From Streptomyces silvae (lineage in GTDB: Bacteria; Actinomycetota; Actinomycetes; Streptomycetales; Streptomycetaceae), in contig NZ_JAERUC010000080.1 in assembly GCF_016745505.1 (NCBI RefSeq), positions 88,805-152,804 of the forward strand: DNA of 64,000 nt, given 5' to 3'. The notes below the pieces were generated by a model that searched no databases, was not told the DNA's origin, and saw nothing but the letters and a program-made list of their open reading frames with translations. Shown here one piece after another: positions 48,262-57,693 of this stretch. The stretch's first letter is position 1. Every line of letters begins with the position of its first letter. The position numbers were made by a program, and so were the translations under genes.

Positions 48262-48855
48262 TCAGCCCACGGTGCGCACCATGTCGGTGAAGAGCGCGTG
48301 CACGCGGTGGTCCCCGGTCAGCTCCGGGTGGAACGACGTGGCCAGGGCGTTTCCCTGGCGTACGGCCACGATATGCCCGCCGTGCACCGCGAGGACCTCC
48401 GCGCGGGCGCCGACCGACTCCACCCAGGGGGCCCGGATGAAGACGCCCTCGACGGGGCCGCCGGGCACGCCGTCGACCTCCACGGCGGCCTCGAAGGACT
48501 CGTTCTGCCGCCCGAAAGCGTTACGGCGCACGATCATGTCGATGCCGCCGACCGTCTCCTGGCCGGAGCGGGGGTCGAGGATCTTGTCGGCCAGCAGGAT
48601 CATGCCGGCGCAGGTGCCGTAGACCGGCATCCCGGCGGCCACCCGCTCGCGCAGCGGTTCCAGCATGCCGAAGAGGACGGCCAGCTTGGACATGGTGGTG
48701 GACTCACCGCCGGGGATGACGAGCCCGTCGACCCCGGCGAGCTCCTCGGGCCGCCGGACCGGCCTGGCCACGGCGTCCGCCGAGGCCAGGGCGATCAGGT
48801 GTTCCCGTACGTCGCCCTGGAGAGCCAGGACTCCGATGACAGGGGTGTCGGTCAT
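48262..48855 (-). CDS. pdxT: Pyridoxal 5'-phosphate synthase glutaminase subunit
   Basis: 197-aa class I glutaminase that supplies ammonia to PdxS. It has GALALQGD-type N-terminus ([12 protein letters not shown]), the catalytic Cys in VYGTCAGMI, and His/Glu in SFHPELTGD. The start is ATG 48853-48855, 6 bp after pdxS. Confidence 0.97.
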   Translation of the reverse strand: MTDTPVIGVLALQGDVREHLIALASADAVARPVRRPEELAGVDGLVIPGGESTTMSKLAVLFGMLEPLRERVAAGMPVYGTCAGMILLADKILDPRSGQETVGGIDMIVRRNAFGRQNESFEAAVEVDGVPGGPVEGVFIRAPWVESVGARAEVLAVHGGHIVAVRQGNALATSFHPELTGDHRVHALFTDMVRTVG

Positions 48856-48861
48856 CGGTGC

Positions 48862-49782
48862 TTACCAGCCGCGGTTGGCGTAGCGCTCGCCCTCGGGGAG
48901 CGTGTCGCAGTTGATGCCGACCATGGCCTCGCCGAGGTTGCGGGAGGCGTCCGCGATGATCTTCGGGTCGTCGTAGAAGGTGGTGGCCTTCACGATGGCG
49001 GCGGCGCGCTTGGCGGGGTCACCGGACTTGAAGATGCCGGAGCCGACGAAGACGCCCTCGGCGCCGAGCTGCCGCATCAGGGCGGCGTCGGCGGGGGTGG
49101 CCACACCGCCGGCCGAGAACAGGACGACGGGCAGCCGGCCGAGCTCGGAGACCTCCTTGACCAGCTCGTACGGGGCGCGGAGCTCCTTGGCGGCGGCGTA
49201 CAGCTCGTTGTTGTCGTAGCCGCGCAGCCGGGCGATCTCGTTCTTGATCTGGCGCAGGTGGCGGACGGCCTCGACGACGTTGCCCGTGCCGGCCTCGCCC
49301 TTCGAGCGGATCATCGCGGCGCCCTCGGCGATACGGCGCAGGGCCTCACCCAGGTTGGTGGCGCCGCAGACGAAGGGGGTGGTGAAGGCGAACTTGTCGC
49401 TGTGGTTGACCTCGTCCGCCGGGGTGAGGACCTCGGACTCGTCGATGTAGTCGACGCCGAGGGACTGGAGCACCTGGGCCTCGACGAAGTGGCCGATGCG
49501 GGACTTGGCCATGACCGGGATGGAGACGGCCTCGATGATCTCCTCGATCATGTTGGGGTCCGACATCCGGGCCACGCCGCCGTCCTTGCGGATGTCGGCC
49601 GGCACCCGCTCCAGGGCCATGACGGCCACGGCGCCCGCGTCCTCGGCGATCTTCGCCTGCTCGGCGTTGACGACGTCCATGATCACGCCGCCCTTGAGCT
49701 GCTCGGCCATGCCGCGCTTGACTCGGGCGGTGCCGGTGGCCGGGTTCTCGGCGGACTGCGGGGTGCTGGGAAGCGTGGACAC
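48862..49782 (-). CDS. pdxS: Pyridoxal 5'-phosphate synthase lyase subunit
   Basis: 306-aa TIM-barrel synthase that builds PLP from ribose 5-phosphate, glyceraldehyde 3-phosphate and ammonia. Conserved [20 protein letters not shown] and [12 protein letters not shown] blocks and the phosphate-binding [10 protein letters not shown] are present. The start is GTG 49780-49782. No PdxR-type regulator lies nearby. Confidence 0.97.
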   Translation of the reverse strand: MSTLPSTPQSAENPATGTARVKRGMAEQLKGGVIMDVVNAEQAKIAEDAGAVAVMALERVPADIRKDGGVARMSDPNMIEEIIEAVSIPVMAKSRIGHFVEAQVLQSLGVDYIDESEVLTPADEVNHSDKFAFTTPFVCGATNLGEALRRIAEGAAMIRSKGEAGTGNVVEAVRHLRQIKNEIARLRGYDNNELYAAAKELRAPYELVKEVSELGRLPVVLFSAGGVATPADAALMRQLGAEGVFVGSGIFKSGDPAKRAAAIVKATTFYDDPKIIADASRNLGEAMVGINCDTLPEGERYANRGW

Positions 49783-49919
49783 GGATCGACCTCACTGATG
49801 TGGAAAGACGCTGGATGGTGCAGACCCGAGCAAACGCTCCGGGAGCAGTCCACAGCAAGGGCCAATGAACACCGCGTGGATCGTTCTGTACGTACGCCCG
49901 GTCCGCCCCCGTGCCGGTC

Positions 49920-50465
49920 TCAGCTGCCGGGCCGGTCCGCCAGCGCCACCGGCGGCTCGTCGTCCATCTCGAACGCGAGCGGGAACGGCGCGTGCCCCGC
50001 GAGCCTGAACAGCCGCACCGTCCGGTGCCTGCGCAGGGCGCGGGCGGCGCGCACCGAGTCGTTGTGGAAGCGGCGGGCCATCGGTACGCGTCGTACGGCG
50101 GCGGCCAGCTCCTTCGCCGCGTCCTCGCCGCCCGGGAACTCCTTCACGGCCTCGACCTGCGCCGCCTCGCCGAACACGGCCCGCAGGGCGGTGCTCAGCT
50201 CGCTCTCGGCGACCTCGCGCTGCTCCTCCTCGGCCTGCCGCGCGGCGTGCGCCGCCTCGTAGAGCACGATCGAGGCGGCGGGGTCCAGGACTCCGGCGGT
50301 GGCCAGTTCCTGGGTGACCGAGGCGCGGCGCAGCAGCTGGGCGTCGAGCGCCGCCCGGGCCGCGTCGATGCGCGCGTGGAGCCGGTCGAGCCGGCCGGCG
50401 GTCCAGCTGAGGTACAGGCCGATCGCGAAGAGCGCGACGACGGTCCAGACGATGATTTCGATCAC
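49920..50465 (-). CDS. LemA-like membrane protein
   Basis: 181 aa from GTG 50463-50465 (VIEIIVWTVVALFAIGLYL); an in-frame TTG 3 codons upstream is possible. One N-terminal membrane helix (about 3-22) is followed by a four-helix-bundle-like domain. The later part has the LemA-like RRFHNDSVRAARALR and a C-terminal FPLAFEMDD. Function is unknown. It lies between pdxS and the PIM genes and may belong to either. Confidence 0.8.
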   Translation of the reverse strand: MIEIIVWTVVALFAIGLYLSWTAGRLDRLHARIDAARAALDAQLLRRASVTQELATAGVLDPAASIVLYEAAHAARQAEEEQREVAESELSTALRAVFGEAAQVEAVKEFPGGEDAAKELAAAVRRVPMARRFHNDSVRAARALRRHRTVRLFRLAGHAPFPLAFEMDDEPPVALADRPGS

Positions 50466-50595
50466 GGGCGGCAAGGCTACCGTCGGCCGGCGTCACCCGG
50501 CCCCGCCGGTACGTTCCGAGGCGGTGGGCGGCCCGGGGACAGCGGGCAGCCCCGGGACGGCGGGCGGCCCCGAGCCGGGGGGCAGGGGCCCGCGC

Positions 50596-51756
50596 TCAGT
50601 CCCTGGCGAGGCCGAAGCGCGCGCGGAGCCCCGTGCGTTCGTCGGTGTCCACGGCCGCCGCCCCGTCGGTCACCGTCTCGTACACCGCCAGGATGTCCGC
50701 ACCGACCGTCGTCCAGTCGAAGCGGCGCACATGCGCGCTGCCGCGTTCCCGCAGCCCCGCACGACGCTCCGGGTCGCCGAGGAGCCGGATCGCGGCCGCG
50801 GCCAGCGCGTCGGCGTCCTCGTTGGCGAACAGGTCGCCCGCGGCCCCCTGGTCGAGCACCTGCGCGAACGCGTCCAGGTCGCTGGCGAGGACGGGCGCCC
50901 CGGCCGACAGGGCCTCGACCAGGATGATGCCGAAGCTCTCGCCGCCGGTGTTCGGCGCGACGTACACGTCGACGCTCCGCAGCAGCCTCGCCTTGTCCTC
51001 GTCGCTCACCATGCCGAGGAACTCGACGCGGGAGCGCATCTCCTCGGGCAGCGAGGCGACCGCCTCCTCCTCGTCCCCGCGCCCCGCGACCAGCAGCCGT
51101 GTCTCCGGGCGGGCGGCGAGGATCGTGGGGAGCGCCTTCATCAGGACGGGCAGCCCCTTGCGGGGCTCGTCGATGCGCCCCATGAAGCCGAGCGTGCCGC
51201 CCTGCCACTCGGCCTTCGGCTCGGCGCGGGCGAAGAAGTCCACGTCGACGCCGTTCGGGATGACCACGGCGTCCCCGCCGAGGTGCTCCACGAGGGTCCG
51301 CCGGGCGTACTCGCTGACCGCGATCCGCGCGCTGATCTTCTCCAGCGCCGGCTGGAGGATCGGGTACGCCGCGATCATGGCCCTGGAGCGGGGGTTGGAC
51401 GTGTGGAACGTCGCCACGATCGGCCCCTGCGCCGCCCAGCAGGTGAGCAGGCCCAGCGAGGGCGAGGTCGGCTCGTGGATGTGGATGACGTCGAACGTGC
51501 CGTCGTTGAGCCAGCGCCGGACGCGCGCCGCGGAGAGGAACCCGAAGTTCAGCCGGGCGACCGAGCCGTTGTACGGCACGGGCACGGCCCGGCCGGCGGA
51601 GACGACGTACGGCGGGAGGGGCGTCTCGTCGTCGGCGGGCGCGAGCACCGAGACGTCGTGGCCGAGGCGGATCAGGTGCTCCGCCAGGTCGCGGATGTGG
51701 AACTGCACCCCGCCCGGAACGTCCCAGGAGTACGGGCAGACGATGCCGATCTTCAC
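50596..51756 (-). CDS. pimA: PimA-like phosphatidylinositol alpha-mannosyltransferase (GT4)
   Basis: 386-aa GT-B glycosyltransferase. It has the N-terminal Gly-rich loop CPYSWDVPGGVQFH, the HIHEPTSPSL region, and the nucleotide-binding GRIDEPRKGLPVL and GGESFGIILVEAL. It transfers mannose from GDP-mannose to phosphatidylinositol, the first PIM step. The GTG start overlaps the acyltransferase stop as GTGA. The adjacent acyltransferase and PIP synthase make the assignment firm. Confidence 0.92.
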   Translation of the reverse strand: MKIGIVCPYSWDVPGGVQFHIRDLAEHLIRLGHDVSVLAPADDETPLPPYVVSAGRAVPVPYNGSVARLNFGFLSAARVRRWLNDGTFDVIHIHEPTSPSLGLLTCWAAQGPIVATFHTSNPRSRAMIAAYPILQPALEKISARIAVSEYARRTLVEHLGGDAVVIPNGVDVDFFARAEPKAEWQGGTLGFMGRIDEPRKGLPVLMKALPTILAARPETRLLVAGRGDEEEAVASLPEEMRSRVEFLGMVSDEDKARLLRSVDVYVAPNTGGESFGIILVEALSAGAPVLASDLDAFAQVLDQGAAGDLFANEDADALAAAAIRLLGDPERRAGLRERGSAHVRRFDWTTVGADILAVYETVTDGAAAVDTDERTGLRARFGLARD

Positions 51757-52676
51757 GGAGCTTCCCCCTGGGGTTCCAGATCGGAGATCCAGAGCCGCTG
51801 CAGCATGTGCCAGTCCTCCGGATGCTCGGCGATCCCGGCGGCGAAGGCGTCGGCCAGCGCCTGTGTCATGGAGGACGTCTTCTCGGCGCGGGTACCTGAC
51901 TCCGGTACGGCGACAGGCGGATGGACCTGCGCACCCATCACGGGCGTGCCGTCGTACCAGAGGGTGACGGGCAGCAGCAGGGCGCCGGTCTGCTGGGCCA
52001 GCAGGGCGGGGCCCGCCGGCATGCGCGCGGTGTCGCCGAAGAAGTCCACCTCGACGCCCGAGGCCGACAGGTCGCGGTCGGCGACGAGACAGACCAGCCC
52101 GCCGGCGCGCAGCCGCCGGGCCAGGGTCCCGAAGGCCGCCCCGCCGTTGTGCGGCAGGACCTCCATGCCCAGGCCCTGGCGGTAGGCCACGAACCGGTCG
52201 TAGAGGGTCTCGGGCTTGAGCCGCTCCGCGACCGTGGTGAACGGCACCTTCAGGTCCGTGGTGACCCACGCGCCCGCCAGGTCCCAGTTCCCCAGGTGCG
52301 GCAGCGCCAGGACGACGCCCTGGCCCGCGTCGAGCCCCTCGGTGAGCCGGTGGGCGTCCCGGACGTCGATGGATGCCTTGATCCGCCCGGGACTCCAGGT
52401 CGGCAGCCGGAAGGACTCCATCCAGTAGCGCATGTACGAGCGCATGCCGGCCTTCGACAGCTCCGCGAGCCGGGCGGCGTCCGCGTCGGGCACCACCCGG
52501 GCGAGGTTCGACTCCAGCCGCAGCACGGACTTGCCGCGCCGCTTCCACACCTGGTCGGCCAGGGTGCGGAAGAGGGCGGCGGCGGCGGGCTCGGGAAGCT
52601 TCTTGACCGCGCCCCAGCCCAGGCCGTACAGCCCGTCGGTCAGCCGCCCCTTCAGATCGGATCCGGTGCCGCTCAC
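51753..52676 (-). CDS. Phosphatidylinositol mannoside acyltransferase
   Basis: 307-aa LpxL/HtrB-type acyltransferase with the catalytic HX4D motif in LPHLGNWDLAG. It acylates the mannose of PIM1/PIM2 (PatA role in mycobacteria). The GTG start overlaps the pgsA stop, and its own stop overlaps pimA. A long upstream frame inside pgsA is an artefact. Confidence 0.91.
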   Translation of the reverse strand: MSGTGSDLKGRLTDGLYGLGWGAVKKLPEPAAAALFRTLADQVWKRRGKSVLRLESNLARVVPDADAARLAELSKAGMRSYMRYWMESFRLPTWSPGRIKASIDVRDAHRLTEGLDAGQGVVLALPHLGNWDLAGAWVTTDLKVPFTTVAERLKPETLYDRFVAYRQGLGMEVLPHNGGAAFGTLARRLRAGGLVCLVADRDLSASGVEVDFFGDTARMPAGPALLAQQTGALLLPVTLWYDGTPVMGAQVHPPVAVPESGTRAEKTSSMTQALADAFAAGIAEHPEDWHMLQRLWISDLEPQGEAP

Positions 52677-53341
52677 TGCGCGGCCTCGCCGCCCTGGGCG
52701 GCGGCCGCGGCGGCGTCGGCCTCGGCCGACTCCCTGCGTACGGTCACCACCCGCTGGACCAGCGTCACGAGGCTGCCCGCTGCGACGATCCACAGCGCGA
52801 TCGGCAGGAGGATCTGGATCCCGGGGACCCCGAAGCCGTGCAGGCCGGCGAGGCCCGCCGCGACCAGGGAGATCACGAGCCGTTCGGCGCGCTCCACCAG
52901 TCCGTTCACCGCGACCGGCAGGCCGATCGACTCGCCCCGTGCCTTCGTGTACGAGACCACCTGGCCGCTGGCCAGGCAGAAGATCGCGACCGCGCACAGC
53001 ACGTTGTCGTCACCGCTGCCCGCGTACCAGAGCGCGAACCCGGCGAAGATCGCCCCGTCCGCGACCCGGTCGAGCGTCGAGTCCAGGAACGCGCCCCACC
53101 GGCTGGAGATCCCGGCCTGCCGGGCCATGTTGCCGTCGACGAGGTCCGAGAAGACGAAGACCGTGATCACGATCGTGCCCCAGAAGAACTCCCCCATCGG
53201 GAAGAAGACCAGCGCACCTGCCATCACTCCGGCCGTACCGACGAGTGTGACCGCGTCGGGGCTGACCCCGAGGCGGAGCAGCAGAGCGGCGAACGGTGTG
53301 AGGACACGCGTAAAAAATGCACGCGCGTACTTGTTCAGCAT
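52673..53341 (-). CDS. pgsA: Phosphatidylinositol phosphate synthase (CDP-alcohol phosphatidyltransferase)
   Basis: 222-aa membrane enzyme with six helices. The CDP-alcohol motif is complete: DLVDGNMAR (Asp66, Asp69, Gly70, Arg74) followed by GAFLDSTLD (Gly83, Asp87, Asp91). In actinobacteria this family joins CDP-diacylglycerol with inositol 1-phosphate. It is the first gene of pgsA-acyltransferase-pimA. The C-terminus is an Ala/Gln-rich tail. Confidence 0.92.
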   Translation of the reverse strand: MLNKYARAFFTRVLTPFAALLLRLGVSPDAVTLVGTAGVMAGALVFFPMGEFFWGTIVITVFVFSDLVDGNMARQAGISSRWGAFLDSTLDRVADGAIFAGFALWYAGSGDDNVLCAVAIFCLASGQVVSYTKARGESIGLPVAVNGLVERAERLVISLVAAGLAGLHGFGVPGIQILLPIALWIVAAGSLVTLVQRVVTVRRESAEADAAAAAAQGGEAAQ

Positions 53342-53618
53342 GGCCTTCCCGAGGTTCGGTGGGCGCCGCGGCCCCTTCGGCCACCGGCTGGCCCATCGTA
53401 GTCACCAGCCGTGCCGCGCAACGGCGGGGCACCCCGTCCCGTCGGATGTCCCGGAAGTCACGCTTCGCCGTGTGCGACGTATGGACGGGTCCCGGTACGG
53501 GTGAAAAGCTCGAATGACCGCGGGCGTCGCCGAAGCCGCCGTGACGGCTCCGCCCTGCCCGTGCATCCACTCCCCCAGCGCTTGCGGCACTGCGCCAACC
53601 GATCGGGAGGCACGCATC
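53342..53618. promoter_or_regulatory. Divergent region between pgsA and the EF-G-like gene
   Basis: This 277-bp gap, the largest here, must contain both divergent promoters. I do not see a convincing -35/-10 pair. A GGGAGG ribosome binding site (53605-53610) belongs to the plus-strand gene. An open frame from 53514 is in phase with the EF-G-like gene but lacks its own start signals. Confidence 0.4.
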
Positions 53619-55844
53619 ATGGGCGACAGGACACATGCACACACCGGGGCCGCCGGCAGGGCGGCGACGGCCGACGGGCCCGCTTCCCTGCGGAACGTGG
53701 TGCTGGTCGGCCACAGCGGCTCGGGCAAGACCACCCTGGTCGAGGCGCTCGCGCTGACGGCCGGGGCGCTGAACCGGGCCGGCCGGGTCGAGGACGGCAC
53801 GACCGTCTCCGACCACGACGAGATCGAACAGCGCCGACGGCGCTCCGTACAGCTCTCGCTGGTCCCCGTCGAATGGGACGGCTGCAAGATCAATCTGCTG
53901 GACACCCCCGGCTACGCGGACTTCGTCGGGGAGCTCAGGGCCGGTCTGCGCGCGGCGGACGCGGCCCTCTTCGTCGTCTCGGCCGCCCAGGAGGCGGATG
54001 CCGTGGCGGGCGCGACCCGCGCGGTCTGGGAGGAGTGCGCGGCCGTCGGGATGCCCCGGGCGATCGTGGTGACCCACCTGGACACCGCGCGGACGTCCTT
54101 CGACGGGATGACCCGGATCTGCGGCCGGATCTTCGGGCACGACGACCCCGACGCCGTCCTGCCGCTGTACCTGCCGGTGCAGGGGCCCGAGGGGCCGGAC
54201 GGGCACGCCCCGCTGACCGGGCTCACCGGGCTGCTCACCCAGCGGGTCTTCGACTACTCCTCGGGGGAACGGCGGGAGGTGCCGCCGTCGGGCGACCAGG
54301 AGGGGCCGCTCCAGGAGGCGCGGGACCGGCTCATCGAGGGGATCATCGCCGAGAGCGAGGACGAGACCCTGATGGACCACTACCTCGGGGGCGGCGAGGT
54401 CACCCTCACGACCCTGACCGACGACCTGGAGCGCGCGGTGGCACGCGGCTCCTTCCACCCCGTCCTCACCGCCGCGCCCGCCGCCGGAGGCGCCCGCCAG
54501 GGCATCGGCACCGTGGAACTCCTGGACCTGATCACCCGGGGCTTCCCCTCCCCCGCGGAACGCACCCTGCCCGCCGTCACCACCCCGGACGGCGCCCCGC
54601 GCCCCGCCCCCGTCTGCGATCCGGCGGCGCCCCTGCTCGCCGAGGTGGTGAGGACCTCGTCCGACCCGTACGTGGGACGGGTCTCCCTGGTCCGCGTCTT
54701 CTCCGGCACCCTGCGCCCCGACGACACGGTGCACGTGTGCGGCCACGGCCTCACCGAGCCAGGCGGCGGCGCCCCGCCGTGCCACGAGACGGACGTACGC
54801 GTCGGCGCGCTCTCCTCGCCCTTCGGCAGCCAGCAGCGCCCCCTGGAGCGGTGCGTCGCCGGGGACCTGGCGAGCGTCTCCAAGCTCGGCGGCGCGGAGA
54901 CCGGGGACACCCTCGCGGTCAACGGCGAACCGCTGCTGATGGAGCCCTGGACGATGCCCGACCCCCTGCTCCCGCTGGCGGTCCGCGCCCACGGCAAGGC
55001 CGACGAGGACCGGCTCTCCCAGGGCCTGGCGCGCCTGGTCGCCGAGGACCCCACCATGCGCCTGGAGCAGAACCAGGACACCCACCAGGTCGTCCTGTGG
55101 TGCATGGGCGAGGCGCACGCGGAGGTCGCGCTGGAGCGCCTGCGCAGCAGGTACGGCGTACAGGTCGACGCGGAACCCCATCGGGTGCCGCTGCGCGAGA
55201 CGTTCGCCTCCCGGGCCCTGGGGCGGGGCCGGAACGTCAAGCAGTCCGGCGGTCACGGGCAGTACGCCATCTGCGAGATCGAGGTCGAGCCGCTGCCGCC
55301 CGGCGCGGGGATCGAGTTCGTCGACAAGGTGGTCGGCGGTTCGGTGCCGCGGCAGTTCATCGCGTCCGTGGAGAAGGGCGTACGCGCCCAGGCGGCCCGG
55401 GGCGTCGCGGCCGGGCACCCGCTCGTCGACGTACGCGTCACCCTGCTGGACGGGAAGTCGCACTCGGTGGACTCCTCCGACGCCGCCTTCCAGACCGCGG
55501 GCGCCCTGGCGCTGCGCGAAGCGGCGGCCGACACCCGCGTCCAACTCCTCGAACCGGTCGCGGAGGTCGGTGTCCTGGTGCCGGACGACTACGTCGGGGC
55601 GGTCATGAGCGATCTGGCGGGCCGGCGCGGACGGGTCGTCGGCACCGAGCAAGCCTCCGGGGAGCGGACGCTCGTACGGGCCGAGGTGCCGGAGATCGAG
55701 ATCGGCAGGTACACCGTCGACCTCCGCTCCCTGACGCACGGCACCGGACGGTTCGACCGGGCGTACGCCCGGCACGAACCGATGCCTCCTCAACTCGCCG
55801 ACCGCATCCGCGAAGCATCGGAAAACACCGCAAAGGTGAGCTAG
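53619..55844 (+). CDS. EF-G-like translational GTPase (EF-G2 type)
   Basis: 741 aa from ATG 53619 (MGDRTHAHTG), GGGAGG 8 nt upstream. Domains run in EF-G order, but the G motifs are divergent: P-loop GHSGSGKTT (31-39), DTPGYADF (95-102) and THLD (152-155) in place of NKxD. The switch region lacks the usual RGITI and reads RRRSVQLS. Domain IV has GHGQYAICEIEVEPL. This is the second EF-G-like family of actinobacteria, not the main elongation factor; its cellular role is not settled. Confidence 0.92.
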   Translation: MGDRTHAHTGAAGRAATADGPASLRNVVLVGHSGSGKTTLVEALALTAGALNRAGRVEDGTTVSDHDEIEQRRRRSVQLSLVPVEWDGCKINLLDTPGYADFVGELRAGLRAADAALFVVSAAQEADAVAGATRAVWEECAAVGMPRAIVVTHLDTARTSFDGMTRICGRIFGHDDPDAVLPLYLPVQGPEGPDGHAPLTGLTGLLTQRVFDYSSGERREVPPSGDQEGPLQEARDRLIEGIIAESEDETLMDHYLGGGEVTLTTLTDDLERAVARGSFHPVLTAAPAAGGARQGIGTVELLDLITRGFPSPAERTLPAVTTPDGAPRPAPVCDPAAPLLAEVVRTSSDPYVGRVSLVRVFSGTLRPDDTVHVCGHGLTEPGGGAPPCHETDVRVGALSSPFGSQQRPLERCVAGDLASVSKLGGAETGDTLAVNGEPLLMEPWTMPDPLLPLAVRAHGKADEDRLSQGLARLVAEDPTMRLEQNQDTHQVVLWCMGEAHAEVALERLRSRYGVQVDAEPHRVPLRETFASRALGRGRNVKQSGGHGQYAICEIEVEPLPPGAGIEFVDKVVGGSVPRQFIASVEKGVRAQAARGVAAGHPLVDVRVTLLDGKSHSVDSSDAAFQTAGALALREAAADTRVQLLEPVAEVGVLVPDDYVGAVMSDLAGRRGRVVGTEQASGERTLVRAEVPEIEIGRYTVDLRSLTHGTGRFDRAYARHEPMPPQLADRIREASENTAKVS

Positions 55845-56000
55845 GCGACCGTATATGGCGCGTTACGCCCGCTCCCGGCCACGACGGCGGGCGGGCGGGG
55901 CGCCCGGACGATACGCTGTGGGCCCAGCTCAGAAGGTGTGCGACGTACGGTAGTTGGGAACAGCCGCAGGAGCAGACCGTGCGGGCGAGTGGGGGCGACA

Positions 56001-57671
56001 GTGGCCAACGACGGATTCGATTTCTCTCCCGGAGCGCAGATCCCGCTCCAGGGTTCGGGGGGACAGGCGGTGGCGACCAACGCCCTCGCCTCCGCCGCGT
56101 ACCGCGACAGCGATGTGACGGAGATCCTCAAGGCCAACAGCGAGTGGCACAAGTCCGAGGTGAAACCGGGCGAGTCCAAGCTGTTCAAGTCCGACTACTT
56201 CAAGCCGAATCTGGGCGAGGCGTTCTCCCGCGCCGTCCAGGAACGCATGCTCGGCGGTGGCCGCGGCGCGCTCATCCAGTCCTTCGGCACCGACCCGCAG
56301 ACCGTCGTCGAGCACTGCCTCTCCGCGAACGGTCTGCGCAAGGCCCGTGACAAGAAGCTCACCCTGGTCACCCTCGTCCTCGGCGTCCTCTTCCTCCCCG
56401 GGCTGCTGTTCTGGGTCCTCGCCTTCCGGCTGCGCGACTTCCTCAACAAGTCCAAGGACAGGTTCTTCCAGGCGCTGGGCGGCGTCCTGCTCGTCGCGCT
56501 CGGCGCCGCCGCCGCGTTCTTCCTCGTCGCCATGCCCCTGACCGGGCCCCTGGCCCTCTACCTGCGCGCTTCCGCGATCGCCCCGGTGATCGGCTGGCTG
56601 ATCGCCAAGCGGATCGCCGAGACGTCCGTACGCGACCTGCGGGCCCGCTGGGAGGGGCTGCTGTCCGGCGCCGGCGTCATCGCGAAGATTCCCGAAGCCG
56701 CACCCAAGAGTCCCAACGAGACCGCGCGCGAGGCGCTGCGGCAGAGTCTGGAGAAGCTCGCGGCGGAGCAGCAGTCCAACGCCGTCTTCTACGCCGGTCC
56801 CAAGGGCATCCTGGGGATGGGCACACGGTGGGGCGGCTGGCATCTCGCCGAGGAGCTCACCCCCGCGGACCCCGCCAAGGAGATCCACCAGTTCCGCAGC
56901 TGGGACGTCGTGCGTGCCATCCATGACCAGCTGAAGCTGCTGGAGCGCGGCCCGCTGAACACCGGTGGTTTTCCCACGCCGTCCGTCAAGCACTGGATCG
57001 TCTCCCCCATCGGGGAGAACGCGGACTCCGTCTCCCGGCCCGCCGGGGAGGACGTCGCCACCTTCCAGGTCAAACCCCACGAGATACAGCGCATCTGCAA
57101 CCACCAGCAGTTCGGCAGCGGCGACCGACACTACCTGGGCGTCCAGTTCACCCTCTGGGACGGCCAGCTGGTGATCACCATGCTGATCACCGTCACCGTG
57201 CTCCACGAGACCCTGCGGATCGAGGTCACCGGACACGCGCTGGGTCCCGTCCACGGGCTCTTCCTCAGCAAGCCGGAAGCACCGACCAAGACGGTCAAGA
57301 AGGCGGTCAGGTTCTGGGAAACCAGGAAGGTCGCGCTTCCGCTCATCAAGGCGAGCGAGGTCGTGCGGCTCGCCCTCCGGGCCCCTCTGACCTGGTATCC
57401 CCCACTGCTCGACTACCTGGGCGGCAAGATCGTCCTGCCCGAGCCCTTCGGCCTGCGCCACGCCTGGGCGGCCAAGCCGTGGGGGCACCGCTTCATGGCC
57501 GACGACGCCATGCGCGCCGCCACCCCGGTGCTGCGCGTGGTGCACTCCGCCGCCAAGCGGGTCCTGACGGAGCACGGCGTCGACACCGAGCGCTTCGACA
57601 ACCGCTCCATGATCCTCAGCGGCATGGTCCAGGACCCCGCCCCGAGGAAGGCCGACGTCTACGACGCCTGA
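56001..57671 (+). CDS. Large unknown membrane protein
   Basis: 556 aa from GTG 56001 (VANDGFDFSPGAQ). The ribosome binding site is weak (GTGGGGGCGACA), and an upstream in-frame ATG at 55938 is the alternative. A soluble N-terminal part is followed by one hydrophobic segment at about 118-142 and a second region at about 157-202 that could hold two helices. A large cytoplasmic C-terminal domain of 350 residues follows. I recognise no family or catalytic motif. Codon use is normal for the window, so this looks like a resident gene, not a recent import. Confidence 0.8.
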   Translation: MANDGFDFSPGAQIPLQGSGGQAVATNALASAAYRDSDVTEILKANSEWHKSEVKPGESKLFKSDYFKPNLGEAFSRAVQERMLGGGRGALIQSFGTDPQTVVEHCLSANGLRKARDKKLTLVTLVLGVLFLPGLLFWVLAFRLRDFLNKSKDRFFQALGGVLLVALGAAAAFFLVAMPLTGPLALYLRASAIAPVIGWLIAKRIAETSVRDLRARWEGLLSGAGVIAKIPEAAPKSPNETAREALRQSLEKLAAEQQSNAVFYAGPKGILGMGTRWGGWHLAEELTPADPAKEIHQFRSWDVVRAIHDQLKLLERGPLNTGGFPTPSVKHWIVSPIGENADSVSRPAGEDVATFQVKPHEIQRICNHQQFGSGDRHYLGVQFTLWDGQLVITMLITVTVLHETLRIEVTGHALGPVHGLFLSKPEAPTKTVKKAVRFWETRKVALPLIKASEVVRLALRAPLTWYPPLLDYLGGKIVLPEPFGLRHAWAAKPWGHRFMADDAMRAATPVLRVVHSAAKRVLTEHGVDTERFDNRSMILSGMVQDPAPRKADVYDA

Positions 57672-57693
57672 CCCGCCCGGGGCAGGACCCTGC

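Noticed and set aside
53010..55793. 927-codon minus-strand frame opposite the EF-G-like gene
   Set aside because: It is antisense to a clear GTPase gene, runs into pgsA in a wrong frame and has no motif.
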